Shown here one piece after another: positions 21,131 to 31,218 of a stretch of DNA of 64,000 nt (its first letter is position 1; each line of letters opens with the position of its first letter). The position numbers were made by a program, and so were the translations under genes. The stretch covers positions 25,988 through 89,987 of the forward strand of contig DF241091.1 of NCBI GenBank assembly GCA_000507305.1, in the 5' to 3' direction. The DNA comes from Breviolum minutum Mf 1.05b.01 (lineage: Eukaryota > Sar > Dinophyceae > Suessiales > Symbiodiniaceae). The notes beneath the pieces were generated by a model. That model had not been told where the DNA came from. It did no database searches and was given only the letters and a program-made list of their open reading frames with translations.

Positions 21131-21243
21131 TATGGGTGTTTCCAAAAAAAGGGGTACCCCAAAATCAAATAGATGGTTTATAATGGAAAACCCTATTAAA
21201 ATGGATGATTTGGGGGTACCACTATTTTCGGAAACATCCATAT
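21131..21243. repeat. MITE-like element, family D
   Basis: TATGGGTGTTTCCAAAAAAAGGGGTACCCC ... GGGGGTACCACTATTTTCGGAAACATCCATA. Confidence 0.8.
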
Positions 21244-21575
21244 CCCGCCAGAAAGCTCATGTCCGCTACAAAGTTCATGTTTGAAACGGCACAAATGAAG
21301 TTTAAGAGTCCGTCTTTTGCTTCTCTATCGGGATGATGGCAAGTGGCAGGTTGGATGAATGAAAAAAAAGAAGAACGTCAACCGGAAAGACATCCAGAAA
21401 AAAATCACAATCGAGCACCTTCCCAGGAACTACCCTCCCCAAATCTAACAAAGCACATAGGAAGTTCGATTATTTTCATGGTATTTAGCTGGTATATAAT
21501 ACATGAGGAAAGTGTCGCTAATGTTTAATTACCAAGTATGTAATGGCAATGAGACGGGGTATACCATTCAAAAAA

Positions 21576-21696
21576 TACGGGAATTTAAGGTACCCCCCCC
21601 CCCCAATGCCACCAATGGTTAATAGTCCCGGAATAAGGCCTTATTTTTTTTTGGGGGGGGGTAGCAGCTGGAGGGGGAGGTACCTTAAATTCCTAT
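21576..21696. repeat. palindromic element, family I
   Basis: CGGGAATTTAAGGTACCCCC ... GGGGGAGGTACCTTAAATTCCTAT with AAGGCCTTATT in the centre. Contains a 12-bp C run and a 9-bp G run. Confidence 0.8.
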
Positions 21697-21749
21697 GATA
21701 AAAAACACGCAAATCGTATCTAAAAATGATCTTGACATCTTCACCGTAG

Positions 21750-21893
21750 GACTGTAGCTCCGTTGTCATAGATGAGTCAAGCATCCTTTGCCGCGAAGGC
21801 CTTTTGCCCAACACCTGCGACTACTGGGCTGAAGAAATGGCACTGAATGCTACCACAAGGCATTCAGGACATTCCACCCCAACTGGCATGTAG
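21750..21893 (+). CDS. candidate terminal exon
   Basis: Acceptor CACCGTAG|GAC opens DCSSVVIDESSILCREGLLP then NTCDYWAEEMALNATTRHSG, to a TAG stop (48 codons). Codon pattern is coding-like. It lies on the opposite strand to the nearby MICAL-like exons, so it would be a separate gene or a false call. Confidence 0.4.
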   Translation, partial: DCSSVVIDESSILCREGLLPNTCDYWAEEMALNATTRHSGHSTPTGM

Positions 21894-22184
21894 AAACACG
21901 ATTGGGAATATATGGAGGGGTGTAGTAGTGTGGTATGTATATATCAAGTCTTAAATACTGCTAACAAGAAATCCATGCAATTCAAATAATGGTGCAATGT
22001 CTGGCTGATATGCCTGAAATTGAACATTCGTAGAACCATGCTGAAAACTATGGAAAAACACCAATAAACAGGGGGCCGCTTTCAAACCAAACCACCCTTT
22101 GAACCAACAGTTTCACCACGACGTTTTTTCGGAACTCCATCTTACGGCTTTCGGAAGTTGTTCCCCATCCCGCTTCCTCCGCAC

Positions 22185-22300
22185 CTGACGGTCCAAACCG
22201 TATCGAAGGCGCCCATGAAGCCACGCGAACATCCTTCACCCATGGGCCAGAAGGGTTCACGCAAGGCATCACCAGCGAAGAACACGGGCAAGGCGTCATC
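22185..22300 (-). CDS. MICAL-like gene, exon with the GDALxEPFWPMG motif
   Basis: A 116-nt minus exon between CACCCAAG|GATGAC and ACCGTCAG|GTGCGG. It encodes DDALPV then [20 protein letters not shown] and [14 protein letters not shown]-x-L-x-E-P-F-W-P-x-G-x-G-x-x-R-G-F-x-x-A-x-D-x-x-W is the signature of the second FAD-contacting segment of MICAL monooxygenases, and nearly every residue is present. Starts in phase 0, matching the exon at 22544-22600; ends with two bases (AG) of an Arg or Ser codon. This is the most secure protein identification in the window. Confidence 0.85.
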
Positions 22301-22334
22301 CTTGGGTGATGGACCAAATGGTGGGGTGGACGTG

Positions 22335-22440
22335 AGGACCCCCCAAAACCCATGGAAAAATGCAGGTTTTTTTTTCAACCCCTGTATATATTGGTTATAA
22401 CATAAATAACCCCCTAAAAAGGAAGGTTTTGGGGGGTTCC
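22335..22440. repeat. MITE-like element, family M, inside a small MICAL intron
   Basis: GGACCCCCCAAAACCCATGG ... GGAAGGTTTTGGGGGGTTCCCATGG. It fills about 106 of the 243 bp of the intron 22301-22543. Confidence 0.75.
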
Positions 22441-22543
22441 CATGGTAGTTATTTTTGTTGCAAGTAAAGATGAACGTTAACAATAACAATTAATCATATC
22501 TGGTATGTGGACCAGCTTAGATGTTGGCACAATGAGTACTCAC

Positions 22544-22600
22544 AATTGAATGAGCTTCAACTGGAGCAAGATGATTAGCTAGATTGACGGGATCGTTTTT
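22544..22600 (-). CDS. MICAL-like gene, exon before GDALxEPFWP
   Basis: The minus frame KNDPVNLANHLAPVEAHSI ends at the consensus donor TCAATT|GTGAGT and starts after CAAGCAAG|. 57 nt, phase 0 at both ends, which fits both the exon at 23701-23833 and the one at 22185-22300. The sequence itself has no diagnostic residue; the assignment rests on position, strand and phase. A slightly longer version starting at CAAAG|CAAGC is possible. Confidence 0.55.
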
Positions 22601-23700
22601 CTTGCTTGCTTTGATTGAAGAAGGCCAGCAAAAAAAAACATTGAGGAAGAAAACACATCTTCTAGGTGGTGTCTTCAAACCATGGTTTCCAAGTATCAAT
22701 CGCTTGGCAAAGCAATACCTCTTCCAAATGTGAAAAGCAATTGCCAGCTGGGCGAATGAATCAGGGGAAAATGATCATAGTTCATCAATCCAACCCTTGA
22801 ATAGTGGATTGGGCACCCTAGATTTGTCTTATTTCGATTCGAGATGATTGCCCACAGCTGGAGAATCAACAGTTCTATTATATCCATTCAATCCATTCAA
22901 TCCATTCATTTCAAACAAACCAATCAAATTCATCCATTTTTTTTTGCTTCAGATTTGGGTTTGAACTCAACCAAACCCACTTGACCCCCATCCAGCCATC
23001 CATCCAGCCATCCTTTACAGCAACAATCTGTCAAGCTACAAAGAGGTACAAGGGTTGCGAGAGCCAAGTCAGATCCTGGGGCTGAGATTTACTTCCCTCC
23101 CTGGGATTTTCCCAGCAGATATTCCAGACTTGAGTTGAGTTTACCCATCCATGACTTTAGGGTGCGACGAAAACTGGACCAGTTTCCGAAAAAAAGGGGA
23201 AATTTGACATAATTTGACTGTAGCTTAAGTATACCTAAAATCCCCAAATGGCCACTATTTTTGAAGGTCAATTCTCCAAAACAAGACCTTTTCCATCCAA
23301 AACAAGGGTAAATTTGCATTCTAGGTATATATATATATATTTAGATAGAGATATGTGATTAACTCGAAGGAAAATGAAATAAGGTCATTGATATCCAAAT
23401 ATCACAAAACACTACTAAACCAAACTGAAACCATGCATGTCATGCAAGGTTGTGTGAGGCGGCTACAAATGACCAAAATGGAAGGGATGGTTGCGAGTCG
23501 CATATCGTTTTGTGTTGCAGTATGCAATCGTAGAGTCGTAGAGGCCAGCTACCATTGTCAAGTACTGTCAGCATGCAACATAAATTATGACAGTATATAA
23601 TTATCAGCTATCATCTTCAACCAACTCCGCAACTATCTTGAAACACCAAAAATGTCTTCACAAATGATGCTAAGGAATTGAATTAATGATTCTTTGCCAC
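22601..23700. other. intron sequence, nothing assigned
   Basis: A minus stretch near 22730-22745 (AFHIWKR up to AAGAG|GTATTG) and one near 23130-23180 (FRRTLKSWMG) look weakly exon-like. A plus 81-codon frame at 23355-23600 (reading ...VRRLQMTKMEGMVASRISFC...) has no splice support. Confidence 0.3.
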
Positions 23701-23833
23701 CTCGTTCATCTTAGCAGTTCGTGATTTCCCGCGTGTTGTTCTTCGCCAAGGAACAGCATGGTACGAGAAAATGGACATTGCAGGACGACCCAATGGATCC
23801 ACAGCCACTGCCCTCCGATCGAAAACAACTTTG
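23701..23833 (-). CDS. MICAL-like gene, exon with the GxPxxSxF segment
   Basis: Acceptor CGACTTTTTGCAG|C and donor AACGAG|GTGGCA enclose 133 nt. The minus frame reads KVVFDRRAVAVDPLGRPAMS then IFSYHAVPW. MICAL proteins have F-A-x-N-x-x-G-x-P-D-[VI]-[AS]-x-F-D-F-T at this place; V-D-P-L-G-R-P-A-M-S-I-F-S-Y follows the pattern with the Asp residues lost. Ends in phase 0, as needed for 22544-22600. A plus frame is open across the same stretch, so only the order and phase favour this strand. Confidence 0.6.
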
Positions 23834-23856
23834 CTGCAAAAAGTCGTGGTGGTAGG

Positions 23857-23962
23857 GGATCACCAGTTGACAGTTGAGGTTGGTAGTTTATTCTACTATT
23901 TGCAGGGTTTGGGATACATCCAAACGGTGGTTGGCCTTGGGGATTTCTGAACCATCAACAGT
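23857..23962. repeat. family F element, left end truncated
   Basis: CACCAGTTGACAGTTGAGGTTGGTAGTTTATTC ... GGATTTCTGAACCATCAACAGT. Confidence 0.7.
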
Positions 23963-24167
23963 TTCTCTATAGCGATGTTTAAACAGACCATCCCCAAAGG
24001 GATTCTTAGATACCGGAATAAGGAAAGAAATCTTTGCTTCCGGAACAAACTGGTCCACTATATGCGATATCTTCCAGCTTTTTAAGACGTCATAAATCAA
24101 AACATTGATATATCACCCAAAGCATCCCTCCCAGCTGTGACTTCAAGCTATCCTAAAGCAACCTGGA

Positions 24168-24250
24168 GGTTTCCCACCCAGTAGCAGTCACCACCAGGAT
24201 ATCCAGGAGTGTTTTATTTTAAGATCCAGGGATCCCCATCAACCTTCACC
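24168..24250. repeat. family H element, one-sided
   Basis: TTTCCCACCCAGTAGCAGTCACCACCAGGATAT and GATCCAGGGATCCCCATCAACCTT resemble the left half of 16504-16614. Confidence 0.5.
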
Positions 24251-24796
24251 CAATCCACGGCAGAACTGGGATTCCGGAAGCATTTTTCCAAAATCTATCG
24301 AGGTCCCGTTTTCGAACTCGGGAGTTTTGGTTTGTCCACAATCCAATAAAGCAAGATGTAGTTGGGATGCTCCCTATTCATCAACGTTTTTGGAGACCAA
24401 CTGCTTCAGCTCAAGATTACAATTAAATTAAATGTCGCCTGTCTGCCCTACTCCCAGTAAGTACAATAAGTCATTCTTAAACCGTATAGCATTGAGTGTA
24501 CACAGTGCTATACATGCGAAAAAAACCAACCAATAATATTCTTATCTATCTGGGTGAAGGATCATGTTGGCAAAACCTGCATTGCTATGCTATACTGGCT
24601 ATACTTCTTCGGAACAATTTGTTTTTCTTTTTGTAGCTCAGGTTTTCTGAGGGGAAAGCATATCAACAAGATCTCGTAATTGTTTCTCCCTACACACTTG
24701 AAAACCCCTAACCACGAAGAACAAGACCATCTATCTCTTTGGTTATCCCGGTATCCATGTTGAAATACTAGTAGGTGCACCACCATCCTGATTTTT
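24251..24796. other. no firm gene
   Basis: A minus frame at about 24300-24410 reads TLMNREHPNYILLYWIVDKP but lacks clear splice sites. Confidence 0.3.
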
Positions 24797-25055
24797 TCAG
24801 GATCTCATTGGGGATCCTGGTCCAACAGGAGCAAGCCTCGCCCCTTCCATCGTCACCCCCAACCTTCGCTTCCAAAAATTTCGTGGTAGGTCAAGACCGA
24901 ACGCACCATCGAATTCCTTGTGAATTTGACGCACCTGCGACACCAAAGACCCCCTCTTGACACAACAAATTGGAGAAGTAATGGCAGCAGCGTTTGAATC
25001 CGAAAAGAAAGAACGTATATCATCAAACAACACACAAAAGAAACTTCACACTAAG
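24797..25055 (-). CDS. candidate exon, possibly of the MICAL-like gene
   Basis: Minus frame FDDIRSFFSDSNAAAITSPI then CCVKRGSLVSQVRQIHKEFD, open for about 80 codons to a stop at 24797; a donor-like GTCGCAG|GTGCGT lies inside. It sits between two anchored MICAL exons on the same strand. No diagnostic motif was recognised. Confidence 0.4.
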
Positions 25056-25193
25056 CTTTTTACTTTGCAGTTGCACATGTTAGTAAAGTAGGTCATGTTG
25101 ATATTATGACACCGGCAGCAATACAAAATCCCCCTTTACACCAAGCAATGTAGGACTGCCACTTTTTAGGCTTTTCCTCTGGTTTTCCGCAGG

Positions 25194-25349
25194 TCACACA
25201 AAAAATAGGTGTGTCTCAAAATGATTGACATCTAAGAACACGGGTATGATTGAAGGTGGTGGTTTCCTGCTAAAACCCAGAATTTTGGGAAAACTTAGTA
25301 GGCCCTTGAGTCGGTGAGGCCTAGTTTCAAGGTTTACAACCAAAAAGCT
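25194..25349 (-). CDS. candidate exon
   Basis: Strong acceptor TTTTCTTTTACTTCCAG|AGC and frame SFLVVNLETRPHRLKGLLSF then PKILGFSRKPPP, open to a stop at 25194. Between anchored MICAL exons, unassigned. Confidence 0.35.
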   Translation of the reverse strand, partial: SFLVVNLETRPHRLKGLLSFPKILGFSRKPPPSIIPVFLDVNHFETHLFFV

Positions 25350-25423
25350 CTGGAAGTAAAAGAAAAATATGTCCATTTTCGTACATCCTAAGTGATACAA
25401 GATTTTGTACAACGAAGCACAAA

Positions 25424-25804
25424 ATGAGGCGATTTATCTATGAAAGCACCATATGTTTGCTCCGGGGGTTTGGTGGCTATATTTTACCCAGCTCAGCTAT
25501 AAAACATCACATTCCCTATTTCTGGATACCCCAAATCCCACAATCTCAACTCGTGTTTGCTCACCATGGTTGCTTGCCTCCTCAGCATACATTTCCACCA
25601 CCTGGTGATTTGTTGAGATCACAGAGTCTTGGAAGAAAATCTCTTCGCGAATCAAATTTTAAAGGTAAAAAATGCCAACGACGAAACTCTCCCATGACTT
25701 CACAAAGAGTGCCCACCAAACAAAATCTTAGCACCGGTAGTGTTCACTTGGGGATTTTCACTCATCCCGACTTGGTGGTGATTGCACTACTTTTCAATAG
25801 ATAG
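25424..25804 (+). CDS. 126-codon ORF, unknown
   Basis: ATG-started plus ORF (MRRFIYESTICLLRGFGGYI ...) with a proline- and serine-rich middle. It lies inside an intron of the minus-strand MICAL-like gene. No domain, no codon bias that stands out; long enough to note but may be chance. Confidence 0.25.
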   Translation: MRRFIYESTICLLRGFGGYILPSSAIKHHIPYFWIPQIPQSQLVFAHHGCLPPQHTFPPPGDLLRSQSLGRKSLRESNFKGKKCQRRNSPMTSQRVPTKQNLSTGSVHLGIFTHPDLVVIALLFNR

Positions 25805-26267
25805 TTTTACTCATCCCAAGAGGTTAATTCACTGGAAAAGTTCTGGCTACTTTTAATCATCAGCTAGTAAAACGTCTAAGAAAAATCATGCAAATGCGTG
25901 CTGACAAACGTCACCACAGCAGCCTTGTTCTTGTCACAATTTCCCTTATAATCTTATAATTCCCATACTGCTGCAGAGGATTCATTCAGTCGTTTCTTTG
26001 CCTGATGCAATTCGCACCATTTAGAATCTGGATATACCGATACCTGATTATCAATGCTTAGGACCTAGAAACCCGACTGGGATTGTGAAAGCATGATCCA
26101 GCCTAGCCCCCCCAATCACATCCAAAAGAGATAGGTCATTTGGTATTTAGGTCTCATGCTGACATTGCCCCTTTGCGTGCACGAACAAAGTGATTTCTTG
26201 TTGGTAACTCCTCAACTCGAGAACAAATGACCCTGCAAAAAGGACCTCTGGTATCACCGACAAAACT
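25805..26267. other. no gene seen
   Basis: Intron sequence of the MICAL-like gene without recognisable features. Confidence 0.45.
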
Positions 26268-26369
26268 TCAGAGATTAATTTCCCTCAGATGAAATCCTCG
26301 TGCGGATTCCAGTTCCCCTGCCTGCCGTCCCAAATCCTCCAAATATTCCTGATTCACATTCTTCAAGTC
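26268..26369 (-). CDS. MICAL-like gene, exon with the NVxQExL segment
   Basis: After TATTTTTCGAG|GAC the minus frame reads DLKNVNQEYLEDLGRQAGEL then ESARGFHLREINL and stops at 26268. MICAL proteins carry L-L-x-x-x-N-V-[DVN]-x-E-x-L-x-x-[YF]-A-R-x-A after THYFVMT; LKNVNQEYLEDLGRQA matches. No GT donor occurs before the stop, so a GC or GA donor (e.g. GAATCC|GCACGA) would be needed for the chain to continue. The plus strand is also open here. Confidence 0.6.
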   Translation of the reverse strand, partial: DLKNVNQEYLEDLGRQAGELESARGFHLREINL

Positions 26370-26668
26370 CTCGAAAAATACACACAGTGTAAGAAGTGTG
26401 AAGGGCAGAAGGTGAAGGGAAAACCAAGCGAGGCCTTTCTATGTCTAAAGACTTGAGCTGATGAAAATCTCTAATAGTGACTCATCATCCGGTATTCATT
26501 GATCTTTAGAAGAAAAACGTGGCAAAAAAGAAAGCAACAACCTGTTCTGACAGTCAATTTTCCTGCTATACCCGGGGCTATACCCCCCTTTTTGAGTTAA
26601 ACTGCTCACTTTCAGGGTGCCCTTCATCAACCGAAAGAAAACACAACAAATTTCCCAACCAAGAATGA

Positions 26669-26779
26669 AACTGTTCATGGAAGAAATCCGGTAAACTCAC
26701 CAGTTTGAGGTTGGTAGCTTCTCCCATTGTTTACAGGGTTTTTTACATGCCAGGTGCAGGATTTCTTCCAGCAACAGTA
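26669..26779. repeat. family A element
   Basis: ACTGTTCATGGAAGAAATCCGG ... GGATTTCTTCCAGCAACAGTA with CCAGTTTGAGGTTGGTAG inside. Confidence 0.75.
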
Positions 26780-27088
26780 AGAATCCTAACACCCAGGCCC
26801 TCTTTAAACCCAATACAGTTCCTGTCACCGGAAAAGGAATGATGATTGTAGGACATCGGTGATTAGCATTGATTAACCAACTTCAAAACTTGAGGTAGCC
26901 TAGCTAACCTGGAAACCGTGGGTACGTAGGGACTATCCCATGACTCTGTGCAAGAAAAGTTGACACCAATGGTACACAGCTGAAATCTGTCTTCAGCAGC
27001 CTGCCATTTCTCGGGATTTTTGTATTGAAATCAATGAAATCATTGCAATTGAGACATACCCATCCGTTTTTCTATTTTTTAGTAAAAT

Positions 27089-27148
27089 TGGATCATCTCC
27101 CCGAGTAGGGTAGAAAACAAAACATGCTTGAAACCACCAGCAACCAGG
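27089..27148. repeat. family B, right half
   Basis: GGATCATCTCCCCGAGTAGGGTAGAAAACAAAACATGCTTGAAACCACC. Confidence 0.55.
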
Positions 27149-27185
27149 ACCTGGACATATATGCACGTAAGTTGCATGACGCCCT

Positions 27186-27343
27186 TCATGTTTTACACCC
27201 TCTCAAACAGGGGAAATGGACACTCTGACGTGGCTGGCTTTGCCACTTCCCCCTTTTCCTCAGCCCCTCAGCCTCATTGGTCACAACTTCATGCTTCTGC
27301 AAAACACTGAGATCCACAGTCATGATGAAGTAGTGCGTCTCAC
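27186..27343 (-). CDS. MICAL-like gene, exon with the THYFxMT motif
   Basis: The minus frame reads GETHYFIMTVDLSVLQKHEV. MICAL monooxygenases have [DE]-T-H-Y-F-V-M-T-x-K-x-x-x-L-L-x-x-G-V at this point, where Tyr and Met line the active site; the match covers E-T-H-Y-F-I-M-T and the L-x-x-x-x-V tail. The acceptor GGTGGAACAG|GTGAGA is likely. The 3' end is not fixed: a GAA|GTTGTG donor at 27288 or the ORF stop at 27186 are both possible. A frame extending upstream (IDKHAKQCFGGTGETHYF) is open too. A (CAA)n microsatellite follows upstream at 27.46-27.59 kb. Confidence 0.65.
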
Positions 27344-27462
27344 CTGTTCCACCAAAACACTGCTTTGCATGTTTGTCGATCTTGATCCATCCCAAGAACG
27401 ATGATCAGGTAATAATCTCACTGTTTTGATATGACCTATATGAATGACGCGTTTTTCTAGGT

Positions 27463-27465
27463 GTC

Positions 27466-27534
<69 letters not shown>

Positions 27535-27588
27535 TGGTGTTGTTGTTGTTGTTGTTGCTGTTGTTGTTGTTGTTGTTGTTGTTGTTGG
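27463..27588. repeat. microsatellite (TTG)n with an inner (CTG)n
   Basis: About 42 triplets; Leu, Gln or Asn runs in open frames here are repeat translations. Confidence 0.95.
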
Positions 27589-27786
27589 AGGAAACTGAAT
27601 ACAACCAATGTTGCGTTAACAATAACTTATATATGTGATCAACAATCCTTGAGCACACACCATGCAATTAAAACATTCCCGACATAAATGCAAATAAAAT
27701 CTGCTTCACGCCCAACTGAAAATCATAATACATAGTTTATACATATAGGTTTCATGCATTTCTCGGATTTCCAATCTAGTTATCAC

Positions 27787-27971
27787 GACGTCCCATAGCA
27801 TCCATGGGACTGGTATTTCTACCTACATTTACCATAAAAATCAACTATATGGGTGTTTCCAAAAATAGGGGTACCCCCAAATCATCCATTTTAATGAGCT
27901 TTTCATGTTAAACCATCCATTTTGGGGTACCACCATTTAAGGAAACACCCACATAGATGCCATGGATCTTA
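27787..27971. repeat. family E element split by an inserted family D element
   Basis: TCCCATAGCATCCATGGGACTGG ... CCATAAAAATCAAC is the left half of E and GCCATGGATCTTATC the remnant of its right end. Confidence 0.65.
27848..27955. repeat. MITE-like element, family D, nested in E
   Basis: TATGGGTGTTTCCAAAAATAGGGGTACCCCC ... GGGGTACCACCATTTAAGGAAACACCCACATA; same ends as 21131-21243. Confidence 0.8.
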
Positions 27972-28353
27972 TCACCTCAAAAAACCCACCGGTTTTTTTC
28001 CACGGAACTTTCTTCCCTCCAGAAACCTTGGAGGTAAATCAATCTCTTCACCAAGGGGATCTCATCTGATGTAAATCCACGTGGGCATTCCTCATCTCAA
28101 ACTGCCATACCAACTGGGGTATGTGTGAAAAAGATGCTGTGAAAATCTAAAGAGCTGTGATTTGTTTGAGATATTTTTTCAAGAATGTGACATGAATTTG
28201 CCAGTTTATAGTTTTCTCAGTTTGTGATTCCCATGTTTATGCTTTTGGAACCCTCAAATCGCTGAGTTCTTTTTGTTAAGCTTTAACTTAACCCCCGTCA
28301 CCCGGAAGCCAGATACCTAAAGAAAGAAAGGCCTTGATATTGCCTCGTTACAG

Positions 28354-28469
28354 GCCCATGGTTTTCATTTCATTCATGATTTATGAATCAACGTTGCTGA
28401 AACCTGGGGAAAGGTGGCACGAGGTGACCATAGATTCTATTTGGCCTTCATGGTTAAACTCTGGAAAAG
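28354..28469 (+). CDS. candidate exon
   Basis: Acceptor GCCTCGTTACAG|GCCC (AG|G) and donor GGAAAAG|GTAGCC enclose PMVFISFMIYESTLLKPGER then WHEVTIDSIWPSWLNSGK (116 nt, phase 1 at both ends). Plus strand, inside the span of the minus-strand MICAL-like gene. Function unknown. Confidence 0.4.
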
Positions 28470-28887
28470 GTAGCCAAATCTTGACTTTTTGGGATGTTAC
28501 TGGATATACTATATCCAGCCATGGTTATGTCATGAGTTGTCAAAATCATTGAGTTCATGCCATCATGATCATCATGCTAATATCGTTAAAGACTGAGTTC
28601 TAGACTAGGTAAAATGGAAAATATATAGATCAATTGATGCTGGTTTCCAATGGACGAAAAAACAATCCAGAAAACTGGCAAACCGATTCAAGACTGAAGT
28701 CTTTCGATATAAACTTACCTTACAACAGGTTTCATTTTGAATGGAACATAACCCCCCCAAAATTCAACGATTTGTTTCAGCAAATCCCAGATGCGAACTT
28801 TGTCTCTTAAGCAATTTTAGGCCACAGAGTGAAAGGGTTCCTGAAATCTTTGGGAAAACTTTGGGAATCAACTCTTACTTCAAATAG

Positions 28888-28957
28888 AATTCTGTTCTTC
28901 GTGCTGTCGAACACGTACCTCGACCTATATTGCATGATGTCAAAGAAGCTCAGTCAG
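28888..28957 (+). CDS. weak candidate exon
   Basis: CTTCAAATAG|AATTC to GTCAG|GTAAAA, frame NSVLRAVEHVPRPILHDVKE. Its phase does not connect directly to 28354-28469. Confidence 0.25.
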
Positions 28958-29350
28958 GTAAAAATTACTTGCTGGTCACTGTTGGTGGTTTACTCTTTTG
29001 GGAAAGTTGTTGATGAACCAAATGGATGGAAAATTACATGTCGGGATAACAGTAAACCAACAATTTGCAACCACAATCAACCTTTTGACCATTGGCTGAT
29101 TTACTAGAAGAAACTGCTTCAACATAATCATCGTTACAGTGTCCAATATCAACTCCTGGATCTCGATAAACATCCTGGTATATGAGTATATTTCAATATA
29201 TTTCATATCCATTATAGCATCTACTATACATTTGACAATAATCTAAAATAATGTATATATATATATAATTGACGCATATATCAGACTACTACAATACACC
29301 AAGTTTATTAACTCAAAATTGCAAATTGTCAAGCACAAATCACACATACT
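28958..29350. other. no gene seen
   Basis: AT-rich, short (TA)n near 29255. Open frames without support. Confidence 0.4.
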
Positions 29351-29354
29351 TCAA

Positions 29355-29560
29355 AAAAATGGAAAAAAATCCCTCCTTTTCACTGGCTTCACTGGGAAAA
29401 AATCAAACATCTCATCATCTTTTGGGCCCCAAGGGTCGGCCAACAAACGATCTTCCAACTCCTTGTGATTTTGGAAGTTGATCACCTCGCCGGAGGATGA
29501 GTTGGTAAAGGGGAAGTTTACAGGAACAAAAACGTAAACGGAAGCAGGGTTTCACTAATT
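29355..29560 (-). CDS. candidate exon, possibly of the MICAL-like gene
   Basis: Minus frame SVYVFVPVNFPFTNSSSGEV then INFQNHKELEDRLLADPWGP, with a donor-like TTCCCA|GTGAAG. MICALs have an I-T-x-N-F-V-N-x-x-T stretch before THYF; VPVNFPFTNSSS is only loosely similar. Position and strand fit. Confidence 0.35.
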
Positions 29561-29999
29561 AAATTCAGTGAAGATGCCGAATCAACCAAGATTGCCTTGT
29601 TGTGTTCGGTTTTTTCTTCAAATATGAATATCCAACAACAAACATAAAGGCCCCGAGGATACAATGTCATTCATCACACAGAACAGATTTGACTTTTAGG
29701 TACTTCTCATTGGGATTTGAACATCATCCTTTAAAAAGAAACCGGTACCAACACACAATTCTTCCTGCATACCTTTGAACAAGTTGTCTAAAGGACGTTC
29801 AAGAGGAAAGGATAAATTTTCCCAACTGGTGCATCTTTTTACAGCCTCAATGTGCCATCATTTTATCTTCGCACCTGGAAGTTGAACGAGAAAGTCAAGA
29901 CCATCAAAAGCCATGAATTTAAAAATAATCCCCACAAAGGTTCTTTGGCTGAAAAATGACCCCCACTTTTTACCAACCCCACCATTAAAAACATGAATG

Positions 30000-30229
30000 A
30001 TTTCATGTTGATTTCATTATTGACTTGTGTACGTTACCGAAAAAATAATTTCCGAATTAGTACCCCAATTTGGGTCATCAATATCACCACATTAACATCG
30101 ACAAATCCAACCGAGGATCTACAGCTATCTCAGATCGGGGTTCCTCCTTTCGACCATCTGCACGGACTCGAGATAGACCCAAGTGCTCAGCTACCCTCGG
30201 TTAAAATCATCGAGGACGTTTTGTTCTGA
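30000..30229 (+). CDS. weak candidate terminal exon
   Basis: Plus frame LTSTNPTEDLQLSQIGVPPF then DHLHGLEIDPSAQLPSVKII to a TGA at 30229. Acceptor not placed. Opposite strand to the MICAL-like gene. Confidence 0.25.
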
Positions 30230-30312
30230 ACACAAATTACCCCAAATAAAATCTACTTGACTGGTCACTTGTATAAGGTGACAATCAGTGATTAACCAAC
30301 CCATGTTAGCCC

Positions 30313-30654
30313 GTGCTAACCTGTGTGGCAACCGGCAAAACCCCTTTCGACTGGTGGATACCGGACCCCAAAAGTGAGGACAACAAATACCTTCCATCTC
30401 GTTTTTGCTCCAAGAAATGTGAGATTCTGCGAAGTGTGGAAACGGAAGCAACGAAAAAAAAAAAAACAGGAACAAATCATTTCAGAAAAGGGTTTCGATT
30501 CCCGCAATCAGGGGTGAATGGTATGGATTTTCTCTGGTCACATGTCCCAAACCTACTGGAGAGTAGTTGCTGGTTTGTGAGATGGATGGCTGTAATTGTC
30601 TGTCACTGTGGAACCCTAAGCCAAAGTTCCCCCAACCTGGCAGTCCTGTTTTGA
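30313..30654 (+). CDS. 113-codon open frame, unknown
   Basis: Plus frame VATGKTPFDWWIPDPKSEDN then KYLPSRFCSKKCEILRSVET, Lys-rich after that. It starts with GTG, not ATG. Minus frames here (NLTFLGAKTRWK...) also look open, so strand is unsure. Confidence 0.25.
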   Translation: MLTCVATGKTPFDWWIPDPKSEDNKYLPSRFCSKKCEILRSVETEATKKKKTGTNHFRKGFRFPQSGVNGMDFLWSHVPNLLESSCWFVRWMAVIVCHCGTLSQSSPNLAVLF

Positions 30655-30715
30655 CATGGGAAAATGAGATTCAGTCCCTGACGTTGACTTGGTGGTATTG
30701 AAAAGAAAGAACTTG

Positions 30716-30815
30716 TACCCCTGAAAATGAAAAACAACTTGTTAAAAAATGATGCTTGGAAAATTGTTTTCCTTTTCAAATGGTCTGTTTCAGGGGTTGT
30801 GTTAAACTTCCTGAC
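30716..30815. repeat. family C element
   Basis: ACCCCTGAAAATGAAAAACAACTTG ... GTTTCAGGGGTTGTGTTAAACTTCC with ATGCTTGGAAAATTG core. Confidence 0.7.
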
Positions 30816-30905
30816 AAATCGCTCTTTCCAATTGTCCATTTCGTATGTGTTCCATCATCAAAAGTCGCTACAGCGGTGAAATGGCCATACGTAATAATAC
30901 ATGTA
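30816..30905 (-). CDS. weak candidate exon beside a family C element
   Basis: Minus frame YGHFTAVATFDDGTHTKWTI then GKSDLSG, ending where the repeat begins. The TAVATFDDGT pattern recalls bacterial-type Ig-like (Big) strands, which is only an impression. Confidence 0.25.
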
Positions 30906-31218
30906 TAAATGCATGTTCAAACCCGCATTGGAAAAGTATTGATAGTATAATAATTTCTACACACTAGTAAAACAAATGGAGTTTCTGCCATTGCTGATGG
31001 CTGGTAAGCAGTGATACAAGTCAGTAGCGATCAACTCATAGATTTGGAAACACAACTCAATCGCATTTGCACCTCCCGAAAACAAAGGGTTTGAACCTTG
31101 AAATGATATCCAAAATTGCTTTGGGAAATCTCCTTCTCAACCAGGGTCCCTCCATTTTCAATTTCTATTTTAGGCTATTTTTACAACTTTGTTCTTGAAA
31201 ATGTGAAAAAAACTGTAC

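Noticed and set aside
27320..27667. PolyAsn/polyGln protein
   Set aside because: Translation of the (TTG/CAA)n tract; no splice or start support.
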